From Acidimicrobiaceae bacterium (GTDB taxonomy: Bacteria; Actinomycetota; Acidimicrobiia; Acidimicrobiales; Bog-793): a stretch of DNA of 32,796 nucleotides. The DNA lies in assembly GCA_003140595.1 (NCBI GenBank), contig PLKG01000171.1, forward strand, positions 1 through 32,796, in the 5' to 3' direction. A program made the position numbers and the translations under genes. The stretch's first letter is position 1; every line of letters starts with the position of its first letter. Positions 17,546 through 26,467 of this stretch are shown in pieces. The notes under the pieces were generated by a model. It was not told the DNA's origin and made no database searches. It saw only the letters and a program-made list of their open reading frames with translations.

Positions 17546-18586
17546 ATGCATATGAACCTAGCCAGAAGGGGCGTTTTGGTGCTTGCCGCGGCCGGCATCG
17601 CGCTCGGGACCGCCGCATACGCCAGTAGCGCTTCGGCGTCGACGGCCACAGCGCGTTCGCATGCGGTGTCGACAGCCGTCAAGCCGTTGAAGGTGGCTCT
17701 CATCGCTCCGAGCGCAACCAACGACCTCGCATTCACCCAGTCGATGTACAGCGCGCTCGAGAGCCTGAAGTCGTCCGAGAACCTGACCATTTCCGTCTCT
17801 GCCAACGAGTACGTCGTGTCCGACGCTGCGAGCATCATCCGCGAGTACGCGTCCGAGGGCTACAACCTCATCGTCGCCCACGGATCGCAGTACGGGTCCA
17901 CGATCGAGCAACTCGCGCCTCAATTCCCGAAGGTCTCGTTCGCCTGGGGAACTGCAGGAGCGACGTTCGGGCTCAAGAACGTCTTCGCTTATGAGGCATC
18001 CTCGAACGAGGGCGGCTATGTCCAGGGATACATGGCTGCGCTCATAAGCAAGTCGAAGGTGCTCGGGATCTGTGGGCCGATCGCGACCGGTGACGCGAAG
18101 CTGTATGTCGACGGTTTCGCCGCCGGCGCAGCGGCTGCCGCCAAGGCCGACAAGTTCAAGGTGACGGCGCACGAGGTTTACACCGGTTCGTTCAGCGACG
18201 ACAGCCTCATGGCCACCTGCGCGAAGACATTCGTGTCGGGTGACAAGGCTGACGTCCTCACCGGCAGCTCCCAGTCAGTCGTCGGGGCCATCGGCGTCGC
18301 GAAGACGGATCACCTTGCGTGGTTCGGGACGCAGTGGAACCAGTCGACCCTCGCGCCGAGCAACGTGGTTTCCTCCCAGGTCTACAACTGGGACCCGATC
18401 TTGACCCAGATGTTCACGGCAATCCGCGGTGGCACGCTCGGCGGAGCGACCTATGTGATCGGGCTCGGGAACAACGGCGAGAAGATCCAGTTCAACGCGG
18501 GTTACAAGCTGTCCCCCGCCATCAAGGCGCAAGGCCAGAAGCTGATCACAGCGATCACCGACGGGAATATCACCGTTCCCCAGTAG
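17546..18586 (+). CDS. BMP-family solute-binding protein of the ABC importer
   Basis: The 346-aa secreted protein belongs to the basic membrane protein family (Bmp/PnrA/Med), binding proteins usually specific for purine nucleosides. A Sec signal peptide is clear: short basic start, hydrophobic core 'VLVLAAAGIALGTAAYA' and an AxA-type cleavage near 'SSASAS'. I see no lipobox cysteine, which is unusual for a binding protein of a monoderm. The mature part starts 'KPLKVALIAPSATNDLAFTQ' and has 'IIREYASEGYNLIVAHGSQYG', 'FAYEASSNEGGYVQGYMAA' and 'SQVYNWDPILTQM'. An AAGGGAGAG site precedes the ATG; ATG 17552 is an alternative. Ligand specificity is not proven. Confidence 0.92.
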   Translation: MHMNLARRGVLVLAAAGIALGTAAYASSASASTATARSHAVSTAVKPLKVALIAPSATNDLAFTQSMYSALESLKSSENLTISVSANEYVVSDAASIIREYASEGYNLIVAHGSQYGSTIEQLAPQFPKVSFAWGTAGATFGLKNVFAYEASSNEGGYVQGYMAALISKSKVLGICGPIATGDAKLYVDGFAAGAAAAAKADKFKVTAHEVYTGSFSDDSLMATCAKTFVSGDKADVLTGSSQSVVGAIGVAKTDHLAWFGTQWNQSTLAPSNVVSSQVYNWDPILTQMFTAIRGGTLGGATYVIGLGNNGEKIQFNAGYKLSPAIKAQGQKLITAITDGNITVPQ

Positions 18587-18610
18587 TCGGCTCCAGTCAG
18601 ACAGGAAAGG

Positions 18611-20203
18611 ATGACCGTGGTGACCACCCCGGCAGCGAGCCCATCTAGGGAGGGCGTTCCGCTTCTCCAGATGATGGGCATAACAAAACGCTTCCCCGGG
18701 GTGGTCGCCAACGATCGAGTCGACTTCGATGTCCGAAGCGGCGAGATCCACACCCTCTTCGGGGAGAACGGTGCAGGCAAGAGCACCCTTATGCGCGTGC
18801 TTTACGGCTTGTACCGCCCCGACGAGGGCGAAATCCAGGTTAACGGCGCGAAGGTCGCCATCACCTCCCCGGCCGACGCGATCCGACGCGGCATAGGGAT
18901 GATCCACCAGCACTTCATGCTCGTGGACACACTGAGTGTGGCCGAGAACGTCGCGCTGGGGGAGAAGTCGCAACGCGGCCCACTGACAGACCTCGGTCGG
19001 GTGTCGGAGAGGATCCGTGAACTGGCCGACACCTACAGGCTCAACGTCGACCCCCAGGCCATCATCTGGCAGCTGTCGGTGGGCGAGCGCCAGCGTGTCG
19101 AGATCATCAAGGCCCTGTACCGAAACGTTTCCTTGTTGGTCCTCGACGAGCCGACGGCGGTCCTCACCCCACGCGAGGTGGACGAGCTGTTCGTGGTGCT
19201 TAGGCAGATGACCGAGGGTGGTCGTGGCCTCGTGTTCATTTCGCACAAGATCCACGAGGTACTGGACATCTCCGACCGCATCACGGTGCTTCGCGCAGGA
19301 CGTAATGTCGGCACGATCCAGTCGAGTGAGGCGTCCCGGGCCCGCTTGGTTGAACTCATGGTCGGTCGTGCTGTGGCCCTCGAGAGCCAGCCTTCGAAGG
19401 GCACCGGCGGTGAGGTTCGGCTTTCGGTCAAGGACCTCCATGTCAAGGGGGACCGCGGGATCGAAGCCGTTCGTGGGCTGTCGCTCGAGGTCTCCGCAGG
19501 TGAGATCGTCGGTATCGCCGGGGTCTCGGGCAACGGGCAACGGGAGCTTTCCGAGGCAATTGCAGGACTTCGCACACCGCTGAGCGGCTCCATCCGACTG
19601 GGCGACGCTGAGCTGTCGGCAGCGAACCCGGCAGACGCGCGCGCCGCCGGGCTCGCCTATGTCCCGGAGGAACGCATGCGCGACGGGGTGGTCCCGTTCT
19701 TTACCGTCGCGCAGAACCTGCTGCTCGTGGAGAACCGGAGCCGTGACTACTCCCGTCTGGGCTTTCTGCGAACTCGTGCGATCCGCCGTCACTGCCAGGA
19801 GTTGATCTCCGCCTTTGACGTCAGGACGCCTTCGTTGGACACTCCGGCGAGGAATCTCTCGGGCGGGAACATCCAGAAGCTGATCATGGCCCGTGAGCTG
19901 TCGGGCAGCCCGCAGGTGCTGTTGGTCGCCCAGCCCACCCGAGGCATCGACGTCGGCGCCACGCGCTACATCCACGAGCGCCTTGTTGTTCAGCGCGACG
20001 ATGGAACGGCGGTCCTGATTATCTCCGAGGACCTAGACGAGATCATGACCATTTGCGATCGAGTCCTTGTGATGTACGAAGGCACAATCATCGGGTCGGC
20101 CGATCCCCGGGTCAACACGCGTGAGGAGATCGGCATGTTGATGGCGGGCGTGAAGTCTGCTGTCCCGCCCCTCGCCGGCGAGCCGGCCACGGCCTCGCCG
20201 TGA
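18611..20203 (+). CDS. ABC importer ATPase with two nucleotide-binding domains
   Basis: This 530-aa protein is a fused double ATPase of the ribose/nucleoside importer type (RbsA, YufO/NupO). The first half has a full Walker A 'GENGAGKSTLMRVLYGLY', signature 'LSVGERQRVEIIKALYR' and Walker B 'LLVLDEPTAVLTP'. The second half has a degenerate Walker A 'GVSGNGQRELSEAIAGL', signature 'NLSGGNIQKLIMARELS' and 'VLLVAQPTRGIDVGATRYIHE'. This asymmetric pair is normal for the family. It lies 24 bases after the binding-protein gene. An AGGAAAGG site abuts the ATG, so the GTG four codons later may be the real start. A strong hairpin follows at 20239-20265. Confidence 0.95.
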   Translation: MTVVTTPAASPSREGVPLLQMMGITKRFPGVVANDRVDFDVRSGEIHTLFGENGAGKSTLMRVLYGLYRPDEGEIQVNGAKVAITSPADAIRRGIGMIHQHFMLVDTLSVAENVALGEKSQRGPLTDLGRVSERIRELADTYRLNVDPQAIIWQLSVGERQRVEIIKALYRNVSLLVLDEPTAVLTPREVDELFVVLRQMTEGGRGLVFISHKIHEVLDISDRITVLRAGRNVGTIQSSEASRARLVELMVGRAVALESQPSKGTGGEVRLSVKDLHVKGDRGIEAVRGLSLEVSAGEIVGIAGVSGNGQRELSEAIAGLRTPLSGSIRLGDAELSAANPADARAAGLAYVPEERMRDGVVPFFTVAQNLLLVENRSRDYSRLGFLRTRAIRRHCQELISAFDVRTPSLDTPARNLSGGNIQKLIMARELSGSPQVLLVAQPTRGIDVGATRYIHERLVVQRDDGTAVLIISEDLDEIMTICDRVLVMYEGTIIGSADPRVNTREEIGMLMAGVKSAVPPLAGEPATASP

Positions 20204-20238
20204 GGTCGTTGACCACCGCGCCGGAGCGTGGTGATGAC

Positions 20239-20265
20239 TGCCCCTTGTCTCGCAGACATGGGGCA
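20239..20265. terminator. Hairpin between the ABC ATPase gene and tRNA-Arg
   Basis: TGCCCCTTGTCT and AGACATGGGGCA form a 12-bp stem with a single mismatch and a three-base CGC loop. It lies between two converging units, the ABC operon (plus) and the tRNA (minus), so it may stop both. A short T run (ATTTT) follows on the plus strand. Confidence 0.7.
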
Positions 20266-20300
20266 ATGGGCATTCACATTTTGGAGATCGTGGCCCGGCC

Positions 20301-20375
20301 TGGCGCCCTCGGCAGGATTCGAACCTGCGCACACGGCTTCGGAGGCCGATGCTCTATCCCCTGAGCTACGAGGGC
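20301..20375 (-). tRNA. tRNA-Arg, anticodon CCG, CCA tail encoded
   Basis: The minus strand folds as a cloverleaf: acceptor GCCCTCG/CGAGGGC (7 bp), D arm GCTC...GAGC, anticodon loop CTCCGAA with CCG at 20342-20340, T arm GCAGG-TTCGAAT-CCTGC, discriminator G and an encoded CCA at 20303-20301. The anticodon reads CGG (Arg). The outermost anticodon-stem pair is T-T in my alignment, a small irregularity. It is divergent from argS, the synthetase that would charge it, 53 bases away. Confidence 0.95.
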
Positions 20376-20428
20376 TTGGTTGAGCGCGTGTTGCATGCTA
20401 GCGGGACTTCAGCCATTCTCAGACTCCA

Positions 20429-22039
20429 ATGACCACAGAACGACGCCTGGCCGACGGGATTGTCGCGGCTCTCGCATCCCTTCAGATCCCAATCGAGCTG
20501 CAGGAGGTTCAGCTCGTTCGACCGGTGCGCCCCGAGCACGGCGACTGGTCGACCAACGCAGCGCTTGTGGTTGCCAAGTCCGCAGGTCGAGCGCCTCGCG
20601 AGGTCGCCGGCGACCTCGCCGCCGTGCTCCAGGCCGCATCGATGGACGACGTAGTGGCGGTCGAGGTCGCGGGGCCCGGATTCGTCAATTTCAGGCTCGC
20701 GAACTCGTGGTTGCACCAAGCGCTCAGAGAGGTGATCGAAGCTGGAACAAAGAGCTACGCGACTCCTGAGCTCGGCGGCGGTGAGCGGGTCCAGATCGAG
20801 TTCGTGTCGGCGAACCCGACCGGCCCGCTGCATGTGGGCAACGGCTGGCTCGGTTCTTACGGTGACGCGCTCGGACGAGTGATGAGCCGCTGCGGCTGGA
20901 AGGTCAAGCGCGAGTTCTATGTGAACGACACGGGCGGCCAGATCCGTCTTCTCGGCGAGAGCCTGCTCGCTCGGCGTCGGGGCGAGGTTGTGCCGGAGGA
21001 GGGCTATCAGGGCGAGTACGTTACCCAGCTCGCGCAGGACTACGAGGGGTCGGATGACATTGTCGAGGCCGGCCGGTTTGCCAGCGAGGCGATCCTCCGG
21101 AACATAAGGGCCACACTCGACCGGCTCGACATCCGTTTCGACGACTGGTACTCCCAAGCCTCAATCGAGGAGAGCGGCCAGGTTGCCGAGACTATTGAGA
21201 TATTTCGCCAGCGGGGGCTCGTCTACGAGGCCGACGGAGCGATCTGGCTCCGGTCCACCGAGGTCGGTGACAGCCGCGACCGCGTGCTGATTCGGACCAA
21301 TGGCGATGTCACGTACCTCGCAGGCGATCTCGCGTACCACCGCGACAAGTTTCTCGTCCGTAAGTTCGACCGGGTCATCGACATCTTCGGCGCGGACCAC
21401 CACGGTCAGGTCGCCAGCTTGAAAGCCGGGGTCGCTGCGCTCGGCATCGAGAGTGACAAGCTGGAGATCCGACTCGGTCAACTTGTCAACATCGTCGGGC
21501 GCCGGATGTCGAAGCGGTCTGGGAACTTCATCAAGCTCGACTCTGTCATCGACGAGATGGGAGCCGACGCGACTCGGCTGCTGTCACTTCTCAACTCGAT
21601 CGACCAGGCCACGACGCTCGATCTCGAGCTCGTAAAGCGCCGGTCGATGGAGAATCCCGTCTTCTATGTGCAGTATGCACATGCCCGGATCGCCTCGATC
21701 GACCGCAAGCGCCGCGAGCGCGGCATCGAGCGAATTCCCATCTCGGAGGCCAAGCTTGGGCTTCTGGTTCACGACCGCGAGCTGGAGCTGATGCGCTGCC
21801 TGGTCGACCTGCCCCGTGTGGTCGGCGAAGCGGCAAAGGAGCGTGCACCGCACAAGGTGACGAACTGGGTCCGCTTGTTGGCGGGCGAGTTCCACGGTTT
21901 CTACCACGACTGCCGTGTCCTTTCCGAGGAGGTCCCGCCAGAGCTCACACAGGCACGGTTGTGGCTGGTCGAGGGGGTCCAAATCGGTCTCGCCATCGCG
22001 CTCGACCTCCTCGGGGTCCGGGCACCCGAGGCCATGTGA
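20429..22039 (+). CDS. argS: Arginyl-tRNA synthetase
   Basis: The 536-aa class I synthetase charges tRNA-Arg with arginine. It has the N-terminal Add-1 region ('PEHGDWSTNAALVVAK'), the HIGH-type motif in 'SANPTGPLHVGNGWLGSYGD', 'FYVNDTGGQ', the KMSKS-type 'GRRMSKRSGNFI' and the DALR anticodon-binding domain at the end ('NPVFYVQYAHARIASI'). Length is normal for actinobacteria. It begins the conserved argS-lysA-hom-thrC run; its stop overlaps the lysA GTG (22036-22039). Confidence 0.97.
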   Translation: MTTERRLADGIVAALASLQIPIELQEVQLVRPVRPEHGDWSTNAALVVAKSAGRAPREVAGDLAAVLQAASMDDVVAVEVAGPGFVNFRLANSWLHQALREVIEAGTKSYATPELGGGERVQIEFVSANPTGPLHVGNGWLGSYGDALGRVMSRCGWKVKREFYVNDTGGQIRLLGESLLARRRGEVVPEEGYQGEYVTQLAQDYEGSDDIVEAGRFASEAILRNIRATLDRLDIRFDDWYSQASIEESGQVAETIEIFRQRGLVYEADGAIWLRSTEVGDSRDRVLIRTNGDVTYLAGDLAYHRDKFLVRKFDRVIDIFGADHHGQVASLKAGVAALGIESDKLEIRLGQLVNIVGRRMSKRSGNFIKLDSVIDEMGADATRLLSLLNSIDQATTLDLELVKRRSMENPVFYVQYAHARIASIDRKRRERGIERIPISEAKLGLLVHDRELELMRCLVDLPRVVGEAAKERAPHKVTNWVRLLAGEFHGFYHDCRVLSEEVPPELTQARLWLVEGVQIGLAIALDLLGVRAPEAM

Positions 22040-23367
22040 CCGCTTCCCAACCTCTCTCGGGGGCGTCCGTTCCCGAAGGCCCGATCCTTTGGGACCTGCT
22101 TCCGGACACGTCCGCGCTCAGCGGCGACGGTCACTTGAATATCGGCGGAGTCGACCTCATGCAGCTCGTGGAGGAGGTCGGAACACCGGTGTTCGTCTAC
22201 GACGAAGACCACTTGCGCGATCGGTGCCGCGAGGCCGTCGCCGGCTTCGGGACTGGCGTCGCCTACGCGACCAAGGCCTTTTTGTGCAAGGCGATGGCGG
22301 CGCTGGCCATCGAGGAGAACATGGCGCTTGACGTCTCGACCGGCGGTGAGATGGCCGTCGCGCTCGCGGGTGGCGCGAGAGGCGAACAGCTCGTGTTCCA
22401 TGGCAACAACAAGTCCTCCGAGGAGCTCGTAGCCGCACTTGGTGCCGGAGTCGGCCGCATCGTCGTCGACTCCTTCGACGAGATCAGCCGCCTGCGTGCG
22501 CTCGCAGCGGCAGGCCTGACGTCCAGCCCCGCGAGCCGGCGCCCGCGCCTGTTGATTCGGGTCACGCCCGGTATCGAGGCCCACACCCACGAGTACGTGA
22601 AGACGGGGCAGGAGGACACGAAATTTGGATTCTCAGTGGCATCTGGCGCGGCCGCCGAAGCGGTGAAAGCTCTCAGCGACTTGGCGGAGCTGGAGCTCAT
22701 CGGAGTTCACGCGCACATCGGCAGCCAGATCTTCGAAACCTCGGCCTTCGTCGAGGAGATCGCCGCCCTCGTCCCGTTCGTGATCGAGAACCGGTTCTCG
22801 GAATGCTGCGTCGGCGGCGGCCTGGGCGTCGCCTACGTCGAAGGAGAGACGGCGCCTTCCATCACGCAGTGGGCTCAGGCGGTTCATGCCGCGGCGAGCA
22901 CAGCGGGTCTGCCCCCGACGGTGCGTCTCACCGCCGAGCCGGGTCGCGCCATCGTCGCGAGCGCGGCTGTGACGCTGTACCGTGTCGGCACCATCAAGAA
23001 GCTCCCTGGCCTGCGCTGTTATGTCGCGGTCGACGGCGGCATGTCCGACAACCCAAGACCGGTGCTCTACGGCAGCGGCTACGAGGCCTTCCTGCCGCGT
23101 GCGCCGCTGGCGACCCGCCCATTTGCCGCCCGCCTTGTGGGCAAGCATTGCGAGTCCGGTGACGTCATAGTCGACGACGCCCGGCTTCCTTCAGACCTCG
23201 TCGTCGGTGACGTGCTTGCCACCCCGGTGACCGGAGCGTACGGATTCGCCATGTCTTCCAACTACAACCGGGTGTTGCGGCCACCGGTCGTGTTCGTCTC
23301 AGGGGGCCGATACAGGATCGTCGTCCGGCGGGAAACCGTGACCGACCTGCTCGCCTGCGAAGCCTGA
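22036..23367 (+). CDS. lysA: Diaminopimelate decarboxylase
   Basis: This 443-aa PLP enzyme catalyses the last step of lysine synthesis, meso-diaminopimelate to lysine. The PLP lysine is Lys80 in 'AYATKAFLCK'. 'LIGVHAHIGSQI', 'VGGGLGVAY', 'EPGRAIVASA' and the active-site cysteine block 'GKHCESGDVI' are conserved. I start it at GTG 22036, overlapping the argS stop (GTGA), because the homologous region begins shortly after; an open frame extends upstream within argS but is not conserved. It lies between argS and hom in the usual actinobacterial order. Confidence 0.96.
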   Translation: MTASQPLSGASVPEGPILWDLLPDTSALSGDGHLNIGGVDLMQLVEEVGTPVFVYDEDHLRDRCREAVAGFGTGVAYATKAFLCKAMAALAIEENMALDVSTGGEMAVALAGGARGEQLVFHGNNKSSEELVAALGAGVGRIVVDSFDEISRLRALAAAGLTSSPASRRPRLLIRVTPGIEAHTHEYVKTGQEDTKFGFSVASGAAAEAVKALSDLAELELIGVHAHIGSQIFETSAFVEEIAALVPFVIENRFSECCVGGGLGVAYVEGETAPSITQWAQAVHAAASTAGLPPTVRLTAEPGRAIVASAAVTLYRVGTIKKLPGLRCYVAVDGGMSDNPRPVLYGSGYEAFLPRAPLATRPFAARLVGKHCESGDVIVDDARLPSDLVVGDVLATPVTGAYGFAMSSNYNRVLRPPVVFVSGGRYRIVVRRETVTDLLACEA

Positions 23368-23378
23368 GCGTCCCCGTC

Positions 23379-24731
23379 TTGTACCTTGTGCACGTGGATG
23401 AGCCTCAATCGAGCGAGAAACGCGGCCACGATGTCGTGCATGTCGGCCTGCTCGGCTACGGCAACGTCGGTGTCGCCTTCACCCGGCTCATCGACAGTCA
23501 AGCTGAAGCGATCGCCCTTCGCGTGGGCCACGAGCTGCGCGTCACTCGCATAGCGGTCAGGGACCTAGCCAAACAGAGGCCCGGCTCCGCGCTTTGCGAC
23601 GCCGGGGACAGACTCTCCGGCGACGCCGCCTCGATCGTGGCCGACCCGTCGATCGACGTCATCGTCGAGCTCATCGGAGGGATCGAGCCGGCGCGCAGCT
23701 TGGTGCTCGCGGCTCTCGCGGCAGGCAAGCCTGTCATCACGGCCAACAAGGAGCTGCTCGCCACTTTCGGGGCGGAGCTCCTTTCTGCGGCCGAGAGCGG
23801 CGGAGTCGACCTTTTCTATGAGGCATCGGTGGCCGGTGCCATACCCCTTGTCAGGCTTCTCAACGAGTCGCTGGCGGGCGAGCGGATCGTCCGCGTGATG
23901 GGAATCGTGAACGGGACGACGAACTACATGCTCACCTCCATGAGTGAGGAGGGATGCGACTACCAGGTGGCGCTCTCCGAGGCGCAGGCGCTCGGCTATG
24001 CCGAGCCCGATCCGACAGCGGACGTGGAAGGCTTCGACGCCCGGGCCAAGGCCGCCATCCTGGCTGGCATCGCGTTCGACGCGGACGTCGTCGCCAGTGA
24101 CGTCTACACCGAAGGGATCACCGCCATCGGCGCGCCCGACATAGCCTTTGCCCACAAGCTCGGCTACGTGGTCAAGCTGCTTGCTGTCGCCGAACGCGTG
24201 AGCGACGGTCCCACGCCGGCAGTCGCGGTTCGTGTTCACCCAGCCATGGTCCCCCGTGAGCACCCTTTGGCGAGCGTCCGCGGAGCGTTCAACGCAGTTT
24301 TCGTCGAGGGCGATACTGCCGGTGAGCTCATGGTCTACGGCCGTGGTGCAGGTGGCATGGCGACTGCGAGCGCAGTGCTCGGTGACGTCGTGGCGGCCGC
24401 GCACCACCGGCGCGAGGAGACGAGAGGCCGAGCCGTGCGTCGCGAGCGGGTCGAGATCCGCCCGATCTCGGGGCTTCGAACCCAGTACTACCTGACATTG
24501 GACGTGAAGGATCAGCCCGGAGTGCTGGCAGCGGTGGCTCGCGTGTTCGGCGAACACCACGTCTCGATCCGCTCTATGGAACAGATCGGCTTGGGCGGCG
24601 GAGCCCGTTTGGTGTTCATAACCCACACCGCCCTTGAAGCCGACGTCCAGGCCACGCTCACCTCGCTTGGAGAATTGGACGTCGTCGCGCGAGTGGGTGT
24701 GCTGCTGCGCGTCATCGGGCCGGAACGGTGA
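23379..24731 (+). CDS. hom: Homoserine dehydrogenase with C-terminal ACT domain
   Basis: Up to 450 aa. The enzyme reduces aspartate semialdehyde to homoserine, the branch to threonine and methionine. The NAD(P) site is '[13 protein letters not shown]'; catalytic-domain marks are '[10 protein letters not shown]', '[15 protein letters not shown]', '[11 protein letters not shown]' and '[16 protein letters not shown]' followed by a conserved lysine (RAKAA). The C-terminal ACT domain ('[24 protein letters not shown]') is where threonine usually exerts feedback inhibition. The start is uncertain: TTG 23379, GTG 23388 and GTG 23394 are all in frame, none with a clear ribosome-binding site. Its stop overlaps the thrC GTG (24728-24731). 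Confidence 0.95.
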   Translation: MYLVHVDEPQSSEKRGHDVVHVGLLGYGNVGVAFTRLIDSQAEAIALRVGHELRVTRIAVRDLAKQRPGSALCDAGDRLSGDAASIVADPSIDVIVELIGGIEPARSLVLAALAAGKPVITANKELLATFGAELLSAAESGGVDLFYEASVAGAIPLVRLLNESLAGERIVRVMGIVNGTTNYMLTSMSEEGCDYQVALSEAQALGYAEPDPTADVEGFDARAKAAILAGIAFDADVVASDVYTEGITAIGAPDIAFAHKLGYVVKLLAVAERVSDGPTPAVAVRVHPAMVPREHPLASVRGAFNAVFVEGDTAGELMVYGRGAGGMATASAVLGDVVAAAHHRREETRGRAVRRERVEIRPISGLRTQYYLTLDVKDQPGVLAAVARVFGEHHVSIRSMEQIGLGGGARLVFITHTALEADVQATLTSLGELDVVARVGVLLRVIGPER

Positions 24732-25777
24732 CCGGGATGATCTCTTGGCGCGGAGTGATCGAGGAGTACCGGCGTTTTCTCCCGGTTTCGGCGACGACTC
24801 CTGTGGTGACGCTCTTGGAGGGCGGTACGCCATTGCTCACAGCCCCGCGGTTGTCGGAGCGGGTCGAGGCAAACGTGCTGCTCAAGCTCGAGGGCGCGAA
24901 CCCTACCGGCTCGTTCAAGGACCGCGGCATGACGATGGCCATCTCCAAAGCGGCCGAGGAGGGGGTCAAGGCCGTCGTATGCGCTTCGACCGGCAACACC
25001 TCCGCCTCTGCGGCCGCGTACGCGGCTAGGGCCGGAATGACCTGCTCAGTATTGATACCCGAGGGACACATCGCTCTCGGCAAGCTCGCCCAGGCGCTCG
25101 TGCACGGGGCGAAGGTCCTGCAGGTGCGTGGCAATTTCGACGTTGCCCTCGAGGTCGTGAGGGAGCTGCCGAAACGCGCTCCGGTCGTGGTCGTGAACTC
25201 GGTGAACCCGTTCCGCATCGAGGGCCAGAAGACCGGCGCCTTTGAGATCGTGGACCGACTCGGTGATGCCCCCGAGTTCCACTTCATCCCGGTGGGCAAT
25301 GCAGGGAACATCACGGCCTACTGGCGGGGCTACTGCGAGTACCGCAACGCCGGGCGTTCCACGAGGCTGCCGAGGATGTGCGGGTTTCAGGCCGCCGGTG
25401 CTGCTCCGATAGTGCTCGGCCATCCGATTGCCGACCCCGAGACAGTCGCCACTGCGATCCGTATCGGGAACCCGGCTTCCTGGTACGGGGCGACGGCGGC
25501 AGCCTCGGAGTCCGGCGGCGGGATCTGGGCGGTGACAGACGAGGAGATCCTGGCCGCGTACCGGTTTCTCGCCACTGAGGAGTCGGTCTTCTGCGAGGCG
25601 GCCTCGGCGGCCTCTGTCGCGGGACTTTTGAAGACGCCAGTGCCCAAAGGGGCGACTGTCGTGTGCGTGCTGACCGGCCACGGGCTCAAAGACCCGGACC
25701 TGGCGATCAGCCAGGTGTCGGTGCCCGCAGTTGTAGATGCCGACCTCAAGTCGGTGCTCGAGGCGCTCGAGCTCTGA
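24728..25777 (+). CDS. thrC: Threonine synthase (short form)
   Basis: This 349-aa PLP enzyme converts O-phosphohomoserine to threonine. It has the short N-terminus and lacks the zinc ribbon of the other thrC-like protein in this window. 'EGGTPLL', the PLP lysine Lys64 in '[10 protein letters not shown]', '[16 protein letters not shown]', '[14 protein letters not shown]' and 'VLTGHGLKD' are typical. It starts at a GTG overlapping the hom stop, so it is the pathway thrC by position. The homoserine kinase gene thrB that commonly follows is missing, and the next 690 bases are non-coding. Confidence 0.95.
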   Translation: MTGMISWRGVIEEYRRFLPVSATTPVVTLLEGGTPLLTAPRLSERVEANVLLKLEGANPTGSFKDRGMTMAISKAAEEGVKAVVCASTGNTSASAAAYAARAGMTCSVLIPEGHIALGKLAQALVHGAKVLQVRGNFDVALEVVRELPKRAPVVVVNSVNPFRIEGQKTGAFEIVDRLGDAPEFHFIPVGNAGNITAYWRGYCEYRNAGRSTRLPRMCGFQAAGAAPIVLGHPIADPETVATAIRIGNPASWYGATAAASESGGGIWAVTDEEILAAYRFLATEESVFCEAASAASVAGLLKTPVPKGATVVCVLTGHGLKDPDLAISQVSVPAVVDADLKSVLEALEL

Positions 25778-26467
25778 GTATCGGCGGTGCGTGATCTCGG
25801 AGAGCAACTACGGAAAGTGGTGACAAGGACGATCAAGTAGCCGAATTGTCGCTCTTAGCGTTCAACCCTCGCCGTCCTGTGTCGTCTGAACAAAGTGCCC
25901 AGGAATCGACCGGGTTTCCTTCTCCGGCACACGACCTGGGATCGGCGGCGTGGCCTACCCACCTACGCGGCTCACAGACAGCTCGCTCGGACCGGCCGAT
26001 CGGCACGCTCGCCGCCATCTCAGGTCAGCCCCGCGAGGCCCGGGACACCCGCGGTGTTTGCTGGCAGCTCAATGCCCCGCTAGTATGCGATTGCCCTGGT
26101 TCGTCATTGCGGAAGCCAGTTCGCCTCGGTTGGCGGGCGACCCGAATGGGGCGGCGGGAATCGCAGAGGTCCCTTCCCTGTTGTTGCTTGTACCGCGCTT
26201 CCTCCCGTGCAAACGCAATAGCCGCCGTGGGCACCCACTGATTGGGCTGTGCGATCCGGCGAAGCCGACTTGTTCCGGTTAGGAACCCAGCGACGGATTG
26301 CAGGCTCGGGTCTCTTGCATGACCCGACCGGTCCGGGTGACCGCTCGGGAGGTACGTCGTGACCGATGGGGGAGCAGTCAAATCGCCAAATCGCGGAATC
26401 CCGGAAGGCCCGGGGTCCACCCCCAACAAACCACCTCAAGCAGTAGAAGATCCCAGAGAGGAATCTG
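25778..26467 (+). other. 690-base gene-free stretch between thrC and rho, long rho leader
   Basis: I find no convincing gene here, and no homoserine kinase remnant (no 'PATSANLGPGFD'-like block). Short frames on both strands lack family features or good ribosome-binding sites. Using the promoter proposed at 26058-26086, rho would have a leader of roughly 370 bases. Long leaders before rho are common and can mediate autogenous termination. Local inverted repeats exist but none is a strong terminator. Confidence 0.5.
26058..26086 (+). promoter_or_regulatory. Candidate rho promoter
   Basis: TTGCTG, a 17-base spacer and TAGTAT form a good housekeeping-type promoter in otherwise gene-free DNA. 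It is the best match I found in the gap between thrC and rho. Confidence 0.4.

Noticed and set aside
18275-19975. A 566-codon minus-strand open frame across the binding-protein and ABC ATPase genes
   Set aside because: It is antisense to two well-recognised genes and shows no motif of its own.
25778-25840. In-frame 17-codon extension after the thrC stop (VRDLGEQLRKVVTRTIK)
   Set aside because: It reads as a plausible basic peptide after the TGA and could suggest readthrough, but ThrC is already full length and nothing marks the stop as special; chance is the simpler explanation.
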